Positions 1-6,217 of a stretch of DNA of 7,534 bases are shown here, in pieces. The first letter of the stretch is position 1; every line of letters begins with the position of its first letter. The notes beneath the pieces were generated by a model. It saw only the letters and a list, made by a program, of their open reading frames with translations. It was not told the origin of the DNA and ran no database searches. Position numbers and translations under genes: made by a program. The stretch comes from a bacterium (lineage in GTDB: Bacteria; Myxococcota_A; Bradymonadia; UBA7976; UBA1532), in assembly GCA_030424955.1 (NCBI GenBank), contig JAUHVS010000275.1, positions 1-7,534 on the forward strand, read 5' to 3'.

Positions 1-265
1 CGGGCACTTGTGCTGCGTCGCCCACGGCGCCGGCCGCCGCATGGGCCGCGGCGAGGCGGTGGCCAAGCTCAAGCCCCAGTTCAAGCGGGCGGATCTGACC
101 CGCACGGCGCTGGGCGGCCGGGTGATCTGCGACGACGCCGAGCTGCTCTACGCCGAGCACCCGCGGGCCTACAAGGCCGTCGGCCCCGTGGTCGACAGCC
201 TGGTGGGCGATGGCCTCGCCACCTCGGTGGCCACCCTCGAACCCCTCATCACCGTCAAGCGCTGA
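1..265 (+). CDS. rtcB2: RNA-splicing ligase RtcB, PrfH-coupled (RtcB2) type, C-terminal part
   Basis: Only the last 87 codons are present; the gene enters from the left edge (first full codon at base 2). RtcB ligases join RNA 2',3'-cyclic phosphate or 3'-phosphate ends to 5'-OH ends using Mn2+ and GTP. The motif HGAGR (His codon at bases 23-25) is the family signature whose histidine carries the covalent GMP intermediate, so the catalytic end is intact. After it come a GGRVICDDAELLYAEHP segment and a typical RtcB C-terminus ending ITVKR. The ICDDAELLYAE and LEPLITVK wording resembles the release-factor-H-coupled RtcB subfamily more than housekeeping RtcB, and prfH two genes downstream supports that. 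RtcB2-PrfH pairs are known to rescue and repair ribosomes cleaved in the 16S decoding region. The family assignment is firm; the RtcB2 subtype rests on context and remembered sequence similarity. Confidence 0.92.
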   Translation, partial: GHLCCVAHGAGRRMGRGEAVAKLKPQFKRADLTRTALGGRVICDDAELLYAEHPRAYKAVGPVVDSLVGDGLATSVATLEPLITVKR

Positions 266-300
266 GCGCACCGGCGCCGCTGACTCAGGCGCCCGACCCC

Positions 301-306
301 GGAGGT
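301..306 (+). promoter_or_regulatory. Shine-Dalgarno site of the middle operon gene
   Basis: GGAGGT lies five bases before the ATG at 312 and fixes that start over the in-frame ATG at 324 (17 bases away) and over in-frame starts farther upstream, which would overlap rtcB2. It shows that the middle gene is independently initiated inside the operon. Confidence 0.75.
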
Positions 307-311
307 CCCCC

Positions 312-1067
312 ATGCGATCCGACATGGCCAAGAAGCTGGTGGAGCGCCCGCGGCACAACGCGGGCGATCCCAACTGGGCCGGGCGGGGCGCGCGCCGCGC
401 CGCCCGGGTGGCCGTGCAGCGCGGCGACGACGCGGCCCTGCCCACCCGGCAGCCCTGCCGGCCCCGCGCCCGCACGAAGTGGCTCAACGAGAACCTGGCG
501 CCCCTCAAGCGGTTCCTGCGCAGCCGCATCGGCCGGCCGTGGGACGCCGTCTACAGCGAGCTGCGCGCCCACGTGCGCGCCGACAACACCGTGCAGGCCC
601 ACATCATGGAGCACCTGTACCAGTGCGTGCACCGGGTGGTGACCCGGGAGCCCGACGGCGCCATCACCGACTGGTCGGACGGGGCGCCCCGGCCGCTCTA
701 CGCCAACCCTTGGTGGCCGGCGCTCTACGTCGATCCCGCCGACGGCTGCCTGCGCGAGGCCCGCGCCCCGCGCCCCACCGGCAGCGCCTACCTGCCCCGC
801 CGGGTGCGGCGCGGCGACGTGCTCTATGTGCGCTGGGCGGGCCACTGGCACCGGGTGACCGTGGCCGAACGCCCCCTGAACGCGGTGGGCAAGCCCCCCG
901 TGGACGCGCTGACGGGCGAGCCCGTGCGCCGCGAGCAGGCCGACCGCCGCGAGGCCCTGTACGGGCTGCCCGTGCGCTACGCGGTGTCGGCCACGCGCCT
1001 CACGCCCACCCAGCGCCAGCGCCTGCGGCTGCCCGTCCCGCGGCGGCGGCCCCGGGGGATCCCATGA
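312..1067 (+). CDS. Uncharacterised basic protein between rtcB2 and prfH
   Basis: The product has 251 residues and no domain I can name. Seen: an Arg/Lys-rich N-terminus (MRSDMAKKLVERPRHN), then at about residues 55-100 a helical segment rich in conserved-looking positions (TKWLNENLAPLKRFLRSRIG, then RPWDAVYSEL and VQAHIMEHL). Next is a W/Y/P-rich stretch (residues 121-140, including ANPWWPALYV), a beta-like patch (about 160-185, including RRGDVLYVRWAGHWHRVTV), and a very basic tail ending RRRPRGIP. It has no signal peptide or membrane segment, so it should be cytosolic. From memory the MRSDMAK..VERPR and KWLNENL.PL..FL wording belongs to a family of hypothetical proteins in high-GC bacteria; this could not be checked. 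It starts 46 bases after rtcB2 and its TGA overlaps the prfH ATG (ATGA), implying co-transcription and translational coupling. The high positive charge fits an RNA- or ribosome-associated role in repair, which is inference. Confidence 0.85.
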   Translation: MRSDMAKKLVERPRHNAGDPNWAGRGARRAARVAVQRGDDAALPTRQPCRPRARTKWLNENLAPLKRFLRSRIGRPWDAVYSELRAHVRADNTVQAHIMEHLYQCVHRVVTREPDGAITDWSDGAPRPLYANPWWPALYVDPADGCLREARAPRPTGSAYLPRRVRRGDVLYVRWAGHWHRVTVAERPLNAVGKPPVDALTGEPVRREQADRREALYGLPVRYAVSATRLTPTQRQRLRLPVPRRRPRGIP

Positions 1068-1657
1068 GCTGGCGGCTGCAGATCACCGCGGGGCGCGGCC
1101 CCATCGAGGTGCGCTGGTTCGTGGCGCGGCTGGCGCCCGCGCTGTGCGCCGAGCTGGCGGCCCGCGGGGTGGTGGTGGACGACCTGCTGTGGACGGGCGA
1201 TCCGCGGGCGCCGGCGTCCGCCGAGCTGCTGCTGCCCGGCGCCGCGCGGCCCCCGGTGGACGACCTGCTGGGCACGCACTGCGAGGTGCGCCCGAGCCCG
1301 CGGCGGGGGCAGCGCAGCCGCAAGCGCTGGTTCGCGGGGGTGAGCCTGCACGCGCTGCCCGCCGCCCCGCCGCCCCTGGACCCCCAGACCGTGCGCTTCA
1401 GCACCTGCCGCGCAGGCGGCCCGGGCGGTCAGCATGTGAACACCAGCGACAGCGCGGTGCGCGCCACCCATGTGCCCAGCGGGCTCAGCGTGCGGGCCGA
1501 GGGCGAGCGCAGCCAGCACGCCAACAAGCGCGCCGCGCTGGCGCGCCTGGCGGGGCTGCTCGCCGCCCGGGCCGAGGCCGATCAGGCCAGCGCGCAGGCC
1601 CGGCGCCGGGCGCTGCACGACCGGGTGGAGCGGGGCCGCCCGGTGCGGCAGTGGTGA
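1064..1657 (+). CDS. prfH: Peptide chain release factor H (ribosome rescue)
   Basis: At 197 residues this matches the usual PrfH length of about 200 and is far shorter than RF1/RF2. The class-I release factor catalytic motif is intact: CRAGGPGGQHVN at residues 115-126, GGQ at 121-123, followed by TSDSAVRATHVPSG and a SQHANKRAAL segment typical of the GGQ domain. The N-terminal half (residues 1-100) has an RSRKRWFAGVSLHAL stretch characteristic of PrfH. The RF1/RF2 stop-codon recognition domain is absent, as expected. PrfH hydrolyses peptidyl-tRNA on ribosomes damaged in the 30S decoding centre so that the partner RtcB2 can religate the 16S rRNA. The start is the ATG of an ATGA overlap with the upstream gene, with a weak GGGGGA five bases upstream. 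It is the last plus-strand gene of the operon before a convergent gene. Confidence 0.95.
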   Translation: MSWRLQITAGRGPIEVRWFVARLAPALCAELAARGVVVDDLLWTGDPRAPASAELLLPGAARPPVDDLLGTHCEVRPSPRRGQRSRKRWFAGVSLHALPAAPPPLDPQTVRFSTCRAGGPGGQHVNTSDSAVRATHVPSGLSVRAEGERSQHANKRAALARLAGLLAARAEADQASAQARRRALHDRVERGRPVRQW

Positions 1658-1672
1658 CCGACAAGGCCTTGA

Positions 1673-1690
1673 TCTGATTGCAGAATCAGA
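1673..1690. terminator. Short AT-rich hairpin between convergent genes (possible weak terminator)
   Basis: TCTGATT and AATCAGA form a seven-pair stem around the loop GCAG. The hairpin spans the end of the 28-base gap between the prfH stop and the end of the minus-strand Omp85 gene, overlapping the latter's stop codon. It has no T-tract on either side, so it is not a canonical intrinsic terminator. Its position and low GC in a GC-rich region are the only support. Confidence 0.25.
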
Positions 1691-3905
1691 AGCTGCCGCC
1701 GCCGCCCACGTCGAAGATCTCGGTGGCGATGCCGTCGTCGCCGCGCAGAGCCAGCGTCGCCTGGGCGTAGCCCTCGACCCGCTCCCCGAACAGGCTGAAC
1801 ACGTAGCGCAGCCCGGCGCTCGGGTACACGTCCTCCCAGGGCGTCTGGTCGCCGTGGGCCACGCTGCCCGCCTCGAAGAAGGCCGTGATCGCGTGGCGGC
1901 GCGCGGGCAGGGGCACCCGCACCTCGGCGCTGCCGCGCCAGGCGTGCTCGCCCGCGAGGCCCGCGTCGGACTCGTCGGGCAGGGGGAAGCGCGCCCGCAA
2001 GCTCGACGCCGTGTAGCCGCGCACCCCGTAGGCCACCCGCTGCCAGCCCCGGGTGGGGCCGTCGGCGAAGAGCGCGCCCGCGTCCAGGGTCAGCCGGCCG
2101 ACGATGTGCTGGCCGTCCCCGTTGCGCCAGATCGGCACGTTGCCCTGCAGCCGCGCGGTGGCCCGCAGCCAGGGCAGGTCGTTGCCGGGCGCCGGCCGGG
2201 GCCCGGTGGTGACGGTCAGGCCCAGGGTGCCCCCGCGGTACGCGATGCGCTCACCGTCGGCGTCGCTCAGATCCAGCCTGGTCTCCAGGGCGACGGTGAC
2301 GTCGAGATCCTCGTCCTGGCGCAGGGGCAGCCCGTCGTGGGTGCTCGGCGCGCTGGGCGTGGTGTAGGCGACGCCCAGCACCGGCAGGAGCGTGAAGCGG
2401 TTGTTCAGGCCGCGCCAGCCCACGCCCAGCCGCCCCGCGTAGGTGGTCTCGGTGACGAACCCCCAGCGGAAGGTGCGCTTCTCGCCCGTGATCTGGGTGA
2501 TGAGCCCCGGCAGGGCGTAGGGGTCGTGCAGGGTCGTGGCCCGCCAGTCGGTGTCGGTGCGGATCTCGATGCGCTGGCCGGCGCCCCGCCACAGGGCGTG
2601 GGGCTCGCTGAGGCTGCGGGGCACCCGCAGCAGGTTCATGTTGTTGAGGGTCACCGACTTCTGGCCGGCGTTGATGGTGATCAGCTCCCACTCGCGCACC
2701 CGGAACCACACGTAGTAGCCGGAGCCATCGCGGGCGGGCAGCAGGCGCGCGCTCGCCCGACGGAACAGCCCCGAGCGCCGCAGGTTGGCGAGGCTGCGCT
2801 CGATGGCCTCGGGGGTGGGCGCGTCGCCCTCGCGCAGCACCACCAACTGCCGCAGCACCCGCTCGTGGGTGACCACGGCGCCCTCGAACCACACCCGCTT
2901 GACGGTGGCGTCGGCGCGGCGCCGGCTGGTGACGGTCACCGCGGCGCCCGCCGGCGAGCGCGTGGCGCGCACCAGCACCTCGGGGTCGAGCACCCCCGTC
3001 GACCGCAGCCAGGCGGCCACGCCGCGGGCGACCCGATCGCCGGTGGCCGGGCACCACGGCGCGCCGACCGCGACGGCGCCCAGGGTGGCGTCGGGCACGG
3101 TCAGGCCGCTCACGGCGCGGTGGGCGACCATGATCCGCGGCCCGGCGGTGGCGGCGAGGGTGACGTGGGCCACGCCGTCCACCTGCCGCACGGTGGGCAC
3201 GACCGTGGCGTCGGGGTGGCCGTGGGCGCACAGCCGCCCCTGGAGCTCGGCGGCGGCGGCGTCGATGGGCTCGGACCGCGCCGGGGCGCCCGCCGTCAGC
3301 GCCCCCAGGGCGCCGTGCAGCGACAGCCCCTCGGGCACGCCGGTCACCGTCACCTCGCCGAACACGAAGCGGGGGCCGGGGTGCAGCGACAGGTGCACGC
3401 GGGTCAGCTCGCCGCGGGTCTCCACCACCGCCTCGGCGGTGGCCTGCAAGTGGCCCAGCTGCCGGTAGGTGTCGCGCAGGCGCTCGCGATCCAGGCGCCC
3501 CAGGAACGGGTGCCACGCCCGCCCCACGCCCAGGGCCAGGGGGCGCTGCGCGTCGGCGCGGCGCACCAGGGCGATCCCCTCGTCCAGATCGCCGTCTACG
3601 GTCACCACGTAGCTGTCCACCCAGGTGCGCGGCTGGGTGAGCTGGAACACCACCCGCTCCCCGTCGCGGGTGGGCTCGCGCAGCACGTCGATCTGGCCGG
3701 TGTCGGGCCGCTCGCCCAGCCGCTCCACCGCCGCCTGCAGGGCCGCGTCCGTGGCCGGGCGGCCGAGCAGGCCGTCCACCAGCAGCCGCGCCGCGCGGGG
3801 ATCGCTCACCGCGCCGTGCAGGCTCACGTCGCTCACGGGCAGGGGGGGGGCCACGGCGGGCGCGAAGAGCGCCAGCGCCAGGGCGAGGGGGCCGACGACC
3901 ATCAC
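1686..3905 (-). CDS. Omp85/BamA-TamA family outer-membrane protein
   Basis: The product has 739 residues. A hydrophobic leader (VVGPLALALALFAPAVA, residues 3-19) looks like a Sec signal peptide, though its n-region has no basic residue. Residues about 25-405 can be parsed into five POTRA-like modules (approx. 25-90, 95-178, 180-257, 258-328, 335-405). The last is clearest, with VKRVWFEGAVVTHERVLRQL and then IERSLANLRRSGLF. Residues about 406-739 alternate as membrane beta strands, contain the VRGY motif (628-631) matching the conserved loop-6 motif of Omp85 barrels, and end in Phe like most outer-membrane proteins. Omp85 proteins insert or translocate proteins or lipids at the outer membrane; the substrate here is unknown. 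No skp, lpx or translocation partner is adjacent, so it is probably an accessory paralogue rather than the essential BamA. GTG at 3905 or ATG at 3902 are the only plausible starts, since an in-frame stop lies just upstream. No good ribosome site is visible, so coupling to the gene 31 bases upstream is likely. Confidence 0.9.
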   Translation of the reverse strand: MMVVGPLALALALFAPAVAPPLPVSDVSLHGAVSDPRAARLLVDGLLGRPATDAALQAAVERLGERPDTGQIDVLREPTRDGERVVFQLTQPRTWVDSYVVTVDGDLDEGIALVRRADAQRPLALGVGRAWHPFLGRLDRERLRDTYRQLGHLQATAEAVVETRGELTRVHLSLHPGPRFVFGEVTVTGVPEGLSLHGALGALTAGAPARSEPIDAAAAELQGRLCAHGHPDATVVPTVRQVDGVAHVTLAATAGPRIMVAHRAVSGLTVPDATLGAVAVGAPWCPATGDRVARGVAAWLRSTGVLDPEVLVRATRSPAGAAVTVTSRRRADATVKRVWFEGAVVTHERVLRQLVVLREGDAPTPEAIERSLANLRRSGLFRRASARLLPARDGSGYYVWFRVREWELITINAGQKSVTLNNMNLLRVPRSLSEPHALWRGAGQRIEIRTDTDWRATTLHDPYALPGLITQITGEKRTFRWGFVTETTYAGRLGVGWRGLNNRFTLLPVLGVAYTTPSAPSTHDGLPLRQDEDLDVTVALETRLDLSDADGERIAYRGGTLGLTVTTGPRPAPGNDLPWLRATARLQGNVPIWRNGDGQHIVGRLTLDAGALFADGPTRGWQRVAYGVRGYTASSLRARFPLPDESDAGLAGEHAWRGSAEVRVPLPARRHAITAFFEAGSVAHGDQTPWEDVYPSAGLRYVFSLFGERVEGYAQATLALRGDDGIATEIFDVGGGGSF
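3842..3850. repeat. Nine-base G homopolymer (C9 on coding strand) in Omp85 signal-peptide region
   Basis: Nine consecutive G on the plus strand encode the end of Ala19, Pro20, Pro21 and the start of Leu22 of the Omp85 protein, at the likely signal-peptidase region. Slippage by one base would frameshift the gene near its beginning. In DNA this GC-rich, a run of this length is expected by chance about once in a window this size, so function is uncertain. Confidence 0.6.
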
Positions 3906-3936
3906 GGGCGGCCGCTGGGCTGGGGCGTGGCGGGCG

Positions 3937-5112
3937 TCACTTCAGGCGGGCCTTGACCATCTGCTTGGCGGCCTTCGACACCGGGCCGGTCACCTGCCGG
4001 CTGCGGGCCACGGCGCGCAGGTCGTTGATGCGCAGGTAGGGCAGGAAGCGCAGGGCCTCCTGTACGGGCGTCTTGGGGTTCGTCACCAGGTTGCGCTTGA
4101 TGTCGTAGTGGCGGGTCCAGCGCTTCTGCTTGGCGATGTAGGCGATGATCTCTTCGATGATGGCGCGGTTGGCGCTGAACTTGCGCACCTCTTGATCGGT
4201 GATCGCGCCGCTGCGGATCACGGCGCGGGCCACCACCTTGTTGGTGTCGCTGATGAGCAGGGCGCGCTCGGTGGCGGTGCCCAGGTTGGCCAGCCGCACC
4301 TTCTGGGCGATGTTCATCAAGCGGATGCGCCCGGCGGCCGACATCTTGCTCAGCTCCTCCTCCTCGGCGAGGCGGGCGGCCTCGCGCTCGGCGGCGGCCA
4401 GGGCGTCGGCGGCCTCGCTGTCGCTGAGCAGCTCCGACAGCTCATCGGTCTCGGTCTCGCTGGCGCCGTGCAGGGCCGCCTGCACCGCCTTGAAGGTCGC
4501 GTCCTGGGCGCGGGCCTCCGCCTCGTCGGCGGCCACCTGGGTCTGCTGGATGGCCTCGATGATGAGCTCGTGCTCGGGCAGGCAGCTGAGATCGACCCCC
4601 TCGCGCACGCAGAAGTCGATCATGCGATCGGCGGTGGACGCCCGCAGGTTGCGGTTCAGGTACAGGGCCTTGACCAGCTCGGGCGACTGCACCAGGCGGG
4701 TCTGGTTGGCGGCCAGCAGCTCGCACTGGCTCTCGTCGGCGGCCTCAGCGAGGCGCACCAGCGTGTCGGTGTCGGTCTGGGGGTTGAGCAGCACGCCCTG
4801 CAAGACCGCGGCGTCCGAGGCGAAGAGATCCGCGAGCCAGTCCAGCACAGAGGGCAGCAGGCGCTCCTTCGCGAGGGCCATGACCGTGCGCGGCGGGAGC
4901 GCCTGGGCGGTGGCCATGGCCTCGCGCTGAACCGCCTCGACGTCGTCCATCGCCAGGTTGTGGAGCACGCAGATCTGCACCACCGGCTTGAGGGGCACCA
5001 GGCCGCGGGCCGCCATCATGCGCACGGGCTCGGGGGCGGCCGGATCGGCGAACTTGCGCGCCTGCTCGGGGAACTTGCGGGGATCGATGCGGCGATCGGC
5101 AGGGAGCGACAT
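3937..5112 (-). CDS. Conserved helical-repeat protein of unknown function
   Basis: The product has 391 residues and no signal peptide or membrane segment, so it is probably cytoplasmic. Two all-helical repeat regions are visible. Residues about 25-185 contain short leucine/alanine-rich units with N/D-containing turns (VLLNPQTDTDTLVRLAEAA, then LYLNRNLRASTADRMIDF). Residues about 258-391 contain LISDTNKVVARAVIRSGAIT, NLVTNPKTPVQEALRFLPYL and LRAVARSRQVTG. They are joined by an acidic Glu/Ala-rich, probably coiled-coil linker (about 190-257). The style resembles HEAT/leucine-rich-variant repeats, usually protein-binding scaffolds. From memory the C-terminal half resembles uncharacterised proteins of Geobacter and myxobacteria. 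The start is the ATG at 5112, preceded at five bases by GGAGA (bases 5118-5122). A TAGACT about 30 bases upstream is a poor -10 candidate. Only 31 bases separate its stop from the Omp85 gene, suggesting one transcript. No function is assigned. Confidence 0.85.
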   Translation of the reverse strand: MSLPADRRIDPRKFPEQARKFADPAAPEPVRMMAARGLVPLKPVVQICVLHNLAMDDVEAVQREAMATAQALPPRTVMALAKERLLPSVLDWLADLFASDAAVLQGVLLNPQTDTDTLVRLAEAADESQCELLAANQTRLVQSPELVKALYLNRNLRASTADRMIDFCVREGVDLSCLPEHELIIEAIQQTQVAADEAEARAQDATFKAVQAALHGASETETDELSELLSDSEAADALAAAEREAARLAEEEELSKMSAAGRIRLMNIAQKVRLANLGTATERALLISDTNKVVARAVIRSGAITDQEVRKFSANRAIIEEIIAYIAKQKRWTRHYDIKRNLVTNPKTPVQEALRFLPYLRINDLRAVARSRQVTGPVSKAAKQMVKARLK

Positions 5113-5188
5113 GGGGGTCTCCGGGGCGCAATGACCCGCACAGTCTATCAGGTTGTCGGCCGCCGTCGCGTACCCGTCGGTGACCCCG

Positions 5189-6163
5189 TCAGGCAGAGGC
5201 CGCGGCGGCCGGCGCCCCCTCGCCCGGGGCCCCGCGCCACGCCTGCACCAGGGCCTCGGCGGCGGCGGGCCAGGTGGGGAAGTCGAAGCGGAAGCCGGCG
5301 GCCTGGAGGCGGCCGGGCACCACCCGCCGGCTCTTGCGCACCAGCTCGGTGTCGGTGCGCAGGGCCCAGGCGCCCAGGGCCACCATCCAGCCCGTCGCGG
5401 GCAGCCCCACGCGGGTGCCCCAGGCGGCGCGCAGCGCCTCGGCGAACCCGCGCTGGGGCAGGGGCGTCGGCGCGGCCAGGTTCACCGCGCCGCTGACGTC
5501 CGGCTGGGCGATGAGCCAGCGCACCGCCCGGCAGAAGTCATCGCCGTGGATCCACGACACATACTGCGCGCCCCCCGCGATGGGCCCGCCCAGCCCGCGG
5601 CGGGTGAGCCCCAGCAGGGTGTCGAACACGCCGCCGGCGTCGGGGGTCATCACCATCGCGGTGCGCAGGGCGACCTTGCGGGTCTGGGGCGTGGGGGCGT
5701 CCCACAGGGCCTGCTCCCAGGCCTGGGCGATCCACACGCTGGCCGCCCACCAGGCCGGGGCGTCGGGCTCGGCGCCGCCGATGATCCCCGTCGCCTCGTC
5801 GTTGGGGGCGTCGTAGCGGTGGGCGTACACCGTGGCCGTGCTCATCGCGGGGGGCTGCGCGGCGGCGGCGATGGCGGCGCCCACGGCCTGCGTGCTGCGC
5901 ACCCGCGACACCATCATCTGCTGGCGGTTGAGGGCGGTGGGGCGGCAGTTGACCGTGCGGCCCGCCAGGTTGATCACCGCCGTCGCGCCCTCGAGCTCGG
6001 CGGCCCAGTCGCCGACGGTCTCGCCGTCCCACACCACGCCGCGGGCGCCCTCAGGGGCCTGCCCGCGGCGGCTCAGCACCACCACCTCGGCGCCGTGGGC
6101 CAACAGATCCCGGGTGAGCGCCGCGCCGAGCTGTCCTGTGCCTCCGGGGATCACGACCTTCAT
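5189..6163 (-). CDS. TIGR01777-type NAD(P)-dependent epimerase (SDR, YfcH/SDR39U1-like)
   Basis: The product has 324 residues, close to the family's usual 300 or so. An N-terminal Rossmann motif GGTGQLG (residues 7-13) binds NAD(P). It is followed by landmarks of the YfcH/SDR39U1 group: INLAGRTVNCR (64-74), NRQQMMVSRVRSTQ (79-92), GLGGPIAGGAQYVSWIHGDD (190-209), and the C-terminal VVPGRLQAAGFRFDFP. Where the family usually has a YYG segment this protein reads TVYAHRYDAPND, and there is no YxxxK pair, as is common in this group. The physiological substrate is not known for bacterial members, so only a nucleotide-dependent oxidoreductase/epimerase role can be given. The start is the ATG at 6163 with an excellent AGGAGG four bases upstream. 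It is transcribed divergently from the TetR regulator across a palindromic operator, so TetR control is likely. The next minus-strand gene begins 76 bases downstream, possibly within the same transcript. Confidence 0.92.
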   Translation of the reverse strand: MKVVIPGGTGQLGAALTRDLLAHGAEVVVLSRRGQAPEGARGVVWDGETVGDWAAELEGATAVINLAGRTVNCRPTALNRQQMMVSRVRSTQAVGAAIAAAAQPPAMSTATVYAHRYDAPNDEATGIIGGAEPDAPAWWAASVWIAQAWEQALWDAPTPQTRKVALRTAMVMTPDAGGVFDTLLGLTRRGLGGPIAGGAQYVSWIHGDDFCRAVRWLIAQPDVSGAVNLAAPTPLPQRGFAEALRAAWGTRVGLPATGWMVALGAWALRTDTELVRKSRRVVPGRLQAAGFRFDFPTWPAAAEALVQAWRGAPGEGAPAAAASA

Positions 6164-6167
6164 GGGG

Positions 6168-6173
6168 CCTCCT
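6168..6173 (-). promoter_or_regulatory. Strong Shine-Dalgarno site of the SDR gene
   Basis: On the minus strand the sequence is GAAGGAGG followed by four bases and the ATG, a near-complete anti-16S match. It is clearly stronger than the AGGA in front of the divergent tetR gene. Confidence 0.8.
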
Positions 6174-6180
6174 TCGCTTG

Positions 6181-6207
6181 ATTATTGTGAACGTGTTCAC
6201 CAATAAT
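6181..6207. promoter_or_regulatory. Palindromic TetR operator with divergent promoter
   Basis: The core GTGAACGTGTTCAC (6187-6200) is a perfect 6-2-6 inverted repeat. It is flanked by ATTATT (6181-6186) and, after one extra C, AATAAT (6202-6207), which are exact complements, so 12-base arms pair with a single-base asymmetry. It lies in the 54-base gap between the divergent SDR and tetR genes and is conspicuously AT-rich for this DNA. The dyad and position are typical of operators for TetR repressors that control themselves and a neighbour. The AATAAT arms could serve as -10 elements in the two directions, so binding would block both promoters. No convincing -35 boxes were seen, and exact transcription starts cannot be given. 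Confidence 0.78.
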
Positions 6208-6217
6208 AGGACGCGCC

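Noticed and set aside
210..311. Earlier in-frame starts for the middle gene
   Set aside because: They overlap the RtcB coding end and give no recognisable sequence, whereas ATG 312 has GGAGGT at ideal spacing.
479..1063. Upstream extension of the prfH frame, giving a 392-residue fusion protein
   Set aside because: The added part is Arg/Ala/Pro-rich shadow sequence of the middle gene; the ATG at 1064 gives the normal PrfH length and an ATGA overlap.
1470..3956. Long plus-strand open frame (828 codons) opposite the Omp85 gene
   Set aside because: It is the antisense shadow of a well-supported gene in GC-rich DNA; its translation is low-complexity Gly/Ala/Arg/His/Gln without recognisable motifs, and it overlaps prfH in another frame.
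5113..5188. Imperfect 11-base tandem (CGTCGCGTACC / CGTCGGTGACC) in the gap before the repeat-protein gene
   Set aside because: Only 8 of 11 positions match and there are two copies; this is within chance for such GC-rich DNA, and no promoter or terminator can be tied to it.
3625..5496. Plus-strand open frame of 623 codons crossing three minus-strand genes
   Set aside because: It spans the ends of several real genes and their intergenic gaps and has no coherent domain, as expected when stop codons are rare at high GC.
5153..6181. Plus-strand open frame of 342 codons opposite the SDR gene
   Set aside because: Its translation is Gly/Ala/Arg/His-rich shadow sequence; the minus-strand reading gives a full TIGR01777-type protein with a strong ribosome site.
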